Source: Melioribacteraceae bacterium
GTDB lineage: Bacteria > Bacteroidota > Ignavibacteria > Ignavibacteriales > Melioribacteraceae
DNA: 64,000 bases
Direction of reading: 5' to 3'
NCBI GenBank assembly: GCA_021647785.1
Contig: JAKIUC010000007.1
Span: forward strand, 30,738-94,737
This document shows, piece by piece, positions 63,909 through 64,000 of the stretch (the first letter of the stretch is position 1; each line of letters opens with the position of its first letter). The notes below the pieces were generated by a model, which saw nothing but the letters and a program-made list of their open reading frames with translations, searched no databases and was not told the origin of the DNA. The position numbers were made by a program, and so were the translations under genes.

Positions 63909-64000
63909 TTAAGCTGCATATTTTATTTCCTCATGGTTAAAGTATTTTTTGACTCTACTGCTATCGTTCTGTAGCATAGTCATATGTTCATTGACAATAT
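63909..64000 (-). CDS. Unidentified gene, C-terminal end only
   Basis: A minus-strand frame entering at the window edge reads VNEHMTMLQNDSSRVKKYFN and then HEEIKYAA before the TAA at 63911-63909. Its composition is coding-like. The basic helical end is compatible with a transposase or other nucleic-acid binding protein, but 29 residues are too few to assign it. Confidence 0.4.
   Translation of the reverse strand, partial: IVNEHMTMLQNDSSRVKKYFNHEEIKYAA

Noticed and set aside
1..64000. tRNA, rRNA or CRISPR arrays
   Set aside because: No T-loop type GGTTCRA sequences with paired stems, no rRNA segments, and no regularly spaced repeats with unique spacers were seen.

Overview
The window reads as an AT-rich chromosome segment (about two thirds A+T by eye) from a member of the Ignavibacteria/Bacteroidota (FCB) group. 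The main evidence is the first protein, which ends in a type IX secretion sorting domain with the NYPNPFNPST signature typical of Ignavibacteria. Other group-typical items are DUF5686 and DUF4905 proteins, a menaquinone gene set and many genes with weak or no Shine-Dalgarno sequence. No rRNA, tRNA, CRISPR array or intact transposon was seen.

Layout. 1-2.3 kb: the end of a secreted GH13 amylase, then decayed small genes. 2.4-7.5 kb: PPM phosphatase, lipid kinase plus PlsC acyltransferase, Fic protein, GNAT. 7.5-15.5 kb: one tightly packed minus-strand operon (SRPBCC, rhomboid, PdxB, DUF4159, DUF4175, TRAP permeases DctQ/DctM, GNAT). 15.7-19.5 kb: histidine kinase, TPR protein, AroE. 19.5-25.4 kb: exported YwqK-repeat protein, MenI-like thioesterase, menA-menC-menE, and a membrane-linked XRE regulator divergent from the men genes. 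25.4-27.9 kb: DUF5686 outer-membrane protein.

28.0-33.6 kb is the most novel part. Two divergent three-gene operons encode paralogous sets of N-terminally anchored pilin-like proteins. The third protein of one set carries two blocks of a DDHG tetrapeptide repeat with 17 histidines. Next to them (33.8-38.3 kb) is an operon of multi-spanning membrane proteins with spermidine-synthase-like domains. It is present once as one fused gene and once as two split genes, and both copies lack catalytic residues of the polyamine synthases.

38.7-48.3 kb: MATE exporter, an exported LIM-domain/DA1-type zinc peptidase (a eukaryote-like architecture), a cluster of inverted-repeat elements, a YIP1 protein, then a plus-strand operon: tryptophanase, DUF4905, AMMECR1, Memo, a frameshifted serine hydrolase and a TRAP solute-binding protein whose permeases are 38 kb away. 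48.4-53.7 kb: AbiEi/AbiEii toxin-antitoxin pair with a clear operator, nucleotidyltransferase, MetK, AhcY. 53.7-60 kb: a HigB/HigA-ImmA module, a PAS histidine kinase, a YgjP-like peptidase, two unknown exported proteins, and a VapC/DUF6364 pair sitting against a duplicated 3' fragment of the M24 peptidase gene. 60-64 kb: the intact M24 peptidase, a lipoprotein GH13 amylase and the tail of an unidentified gene.

Substrates and physiological roles given for unknown genes are inference. Family calls rest on motifs read in the translated sequence. No database search was possible.
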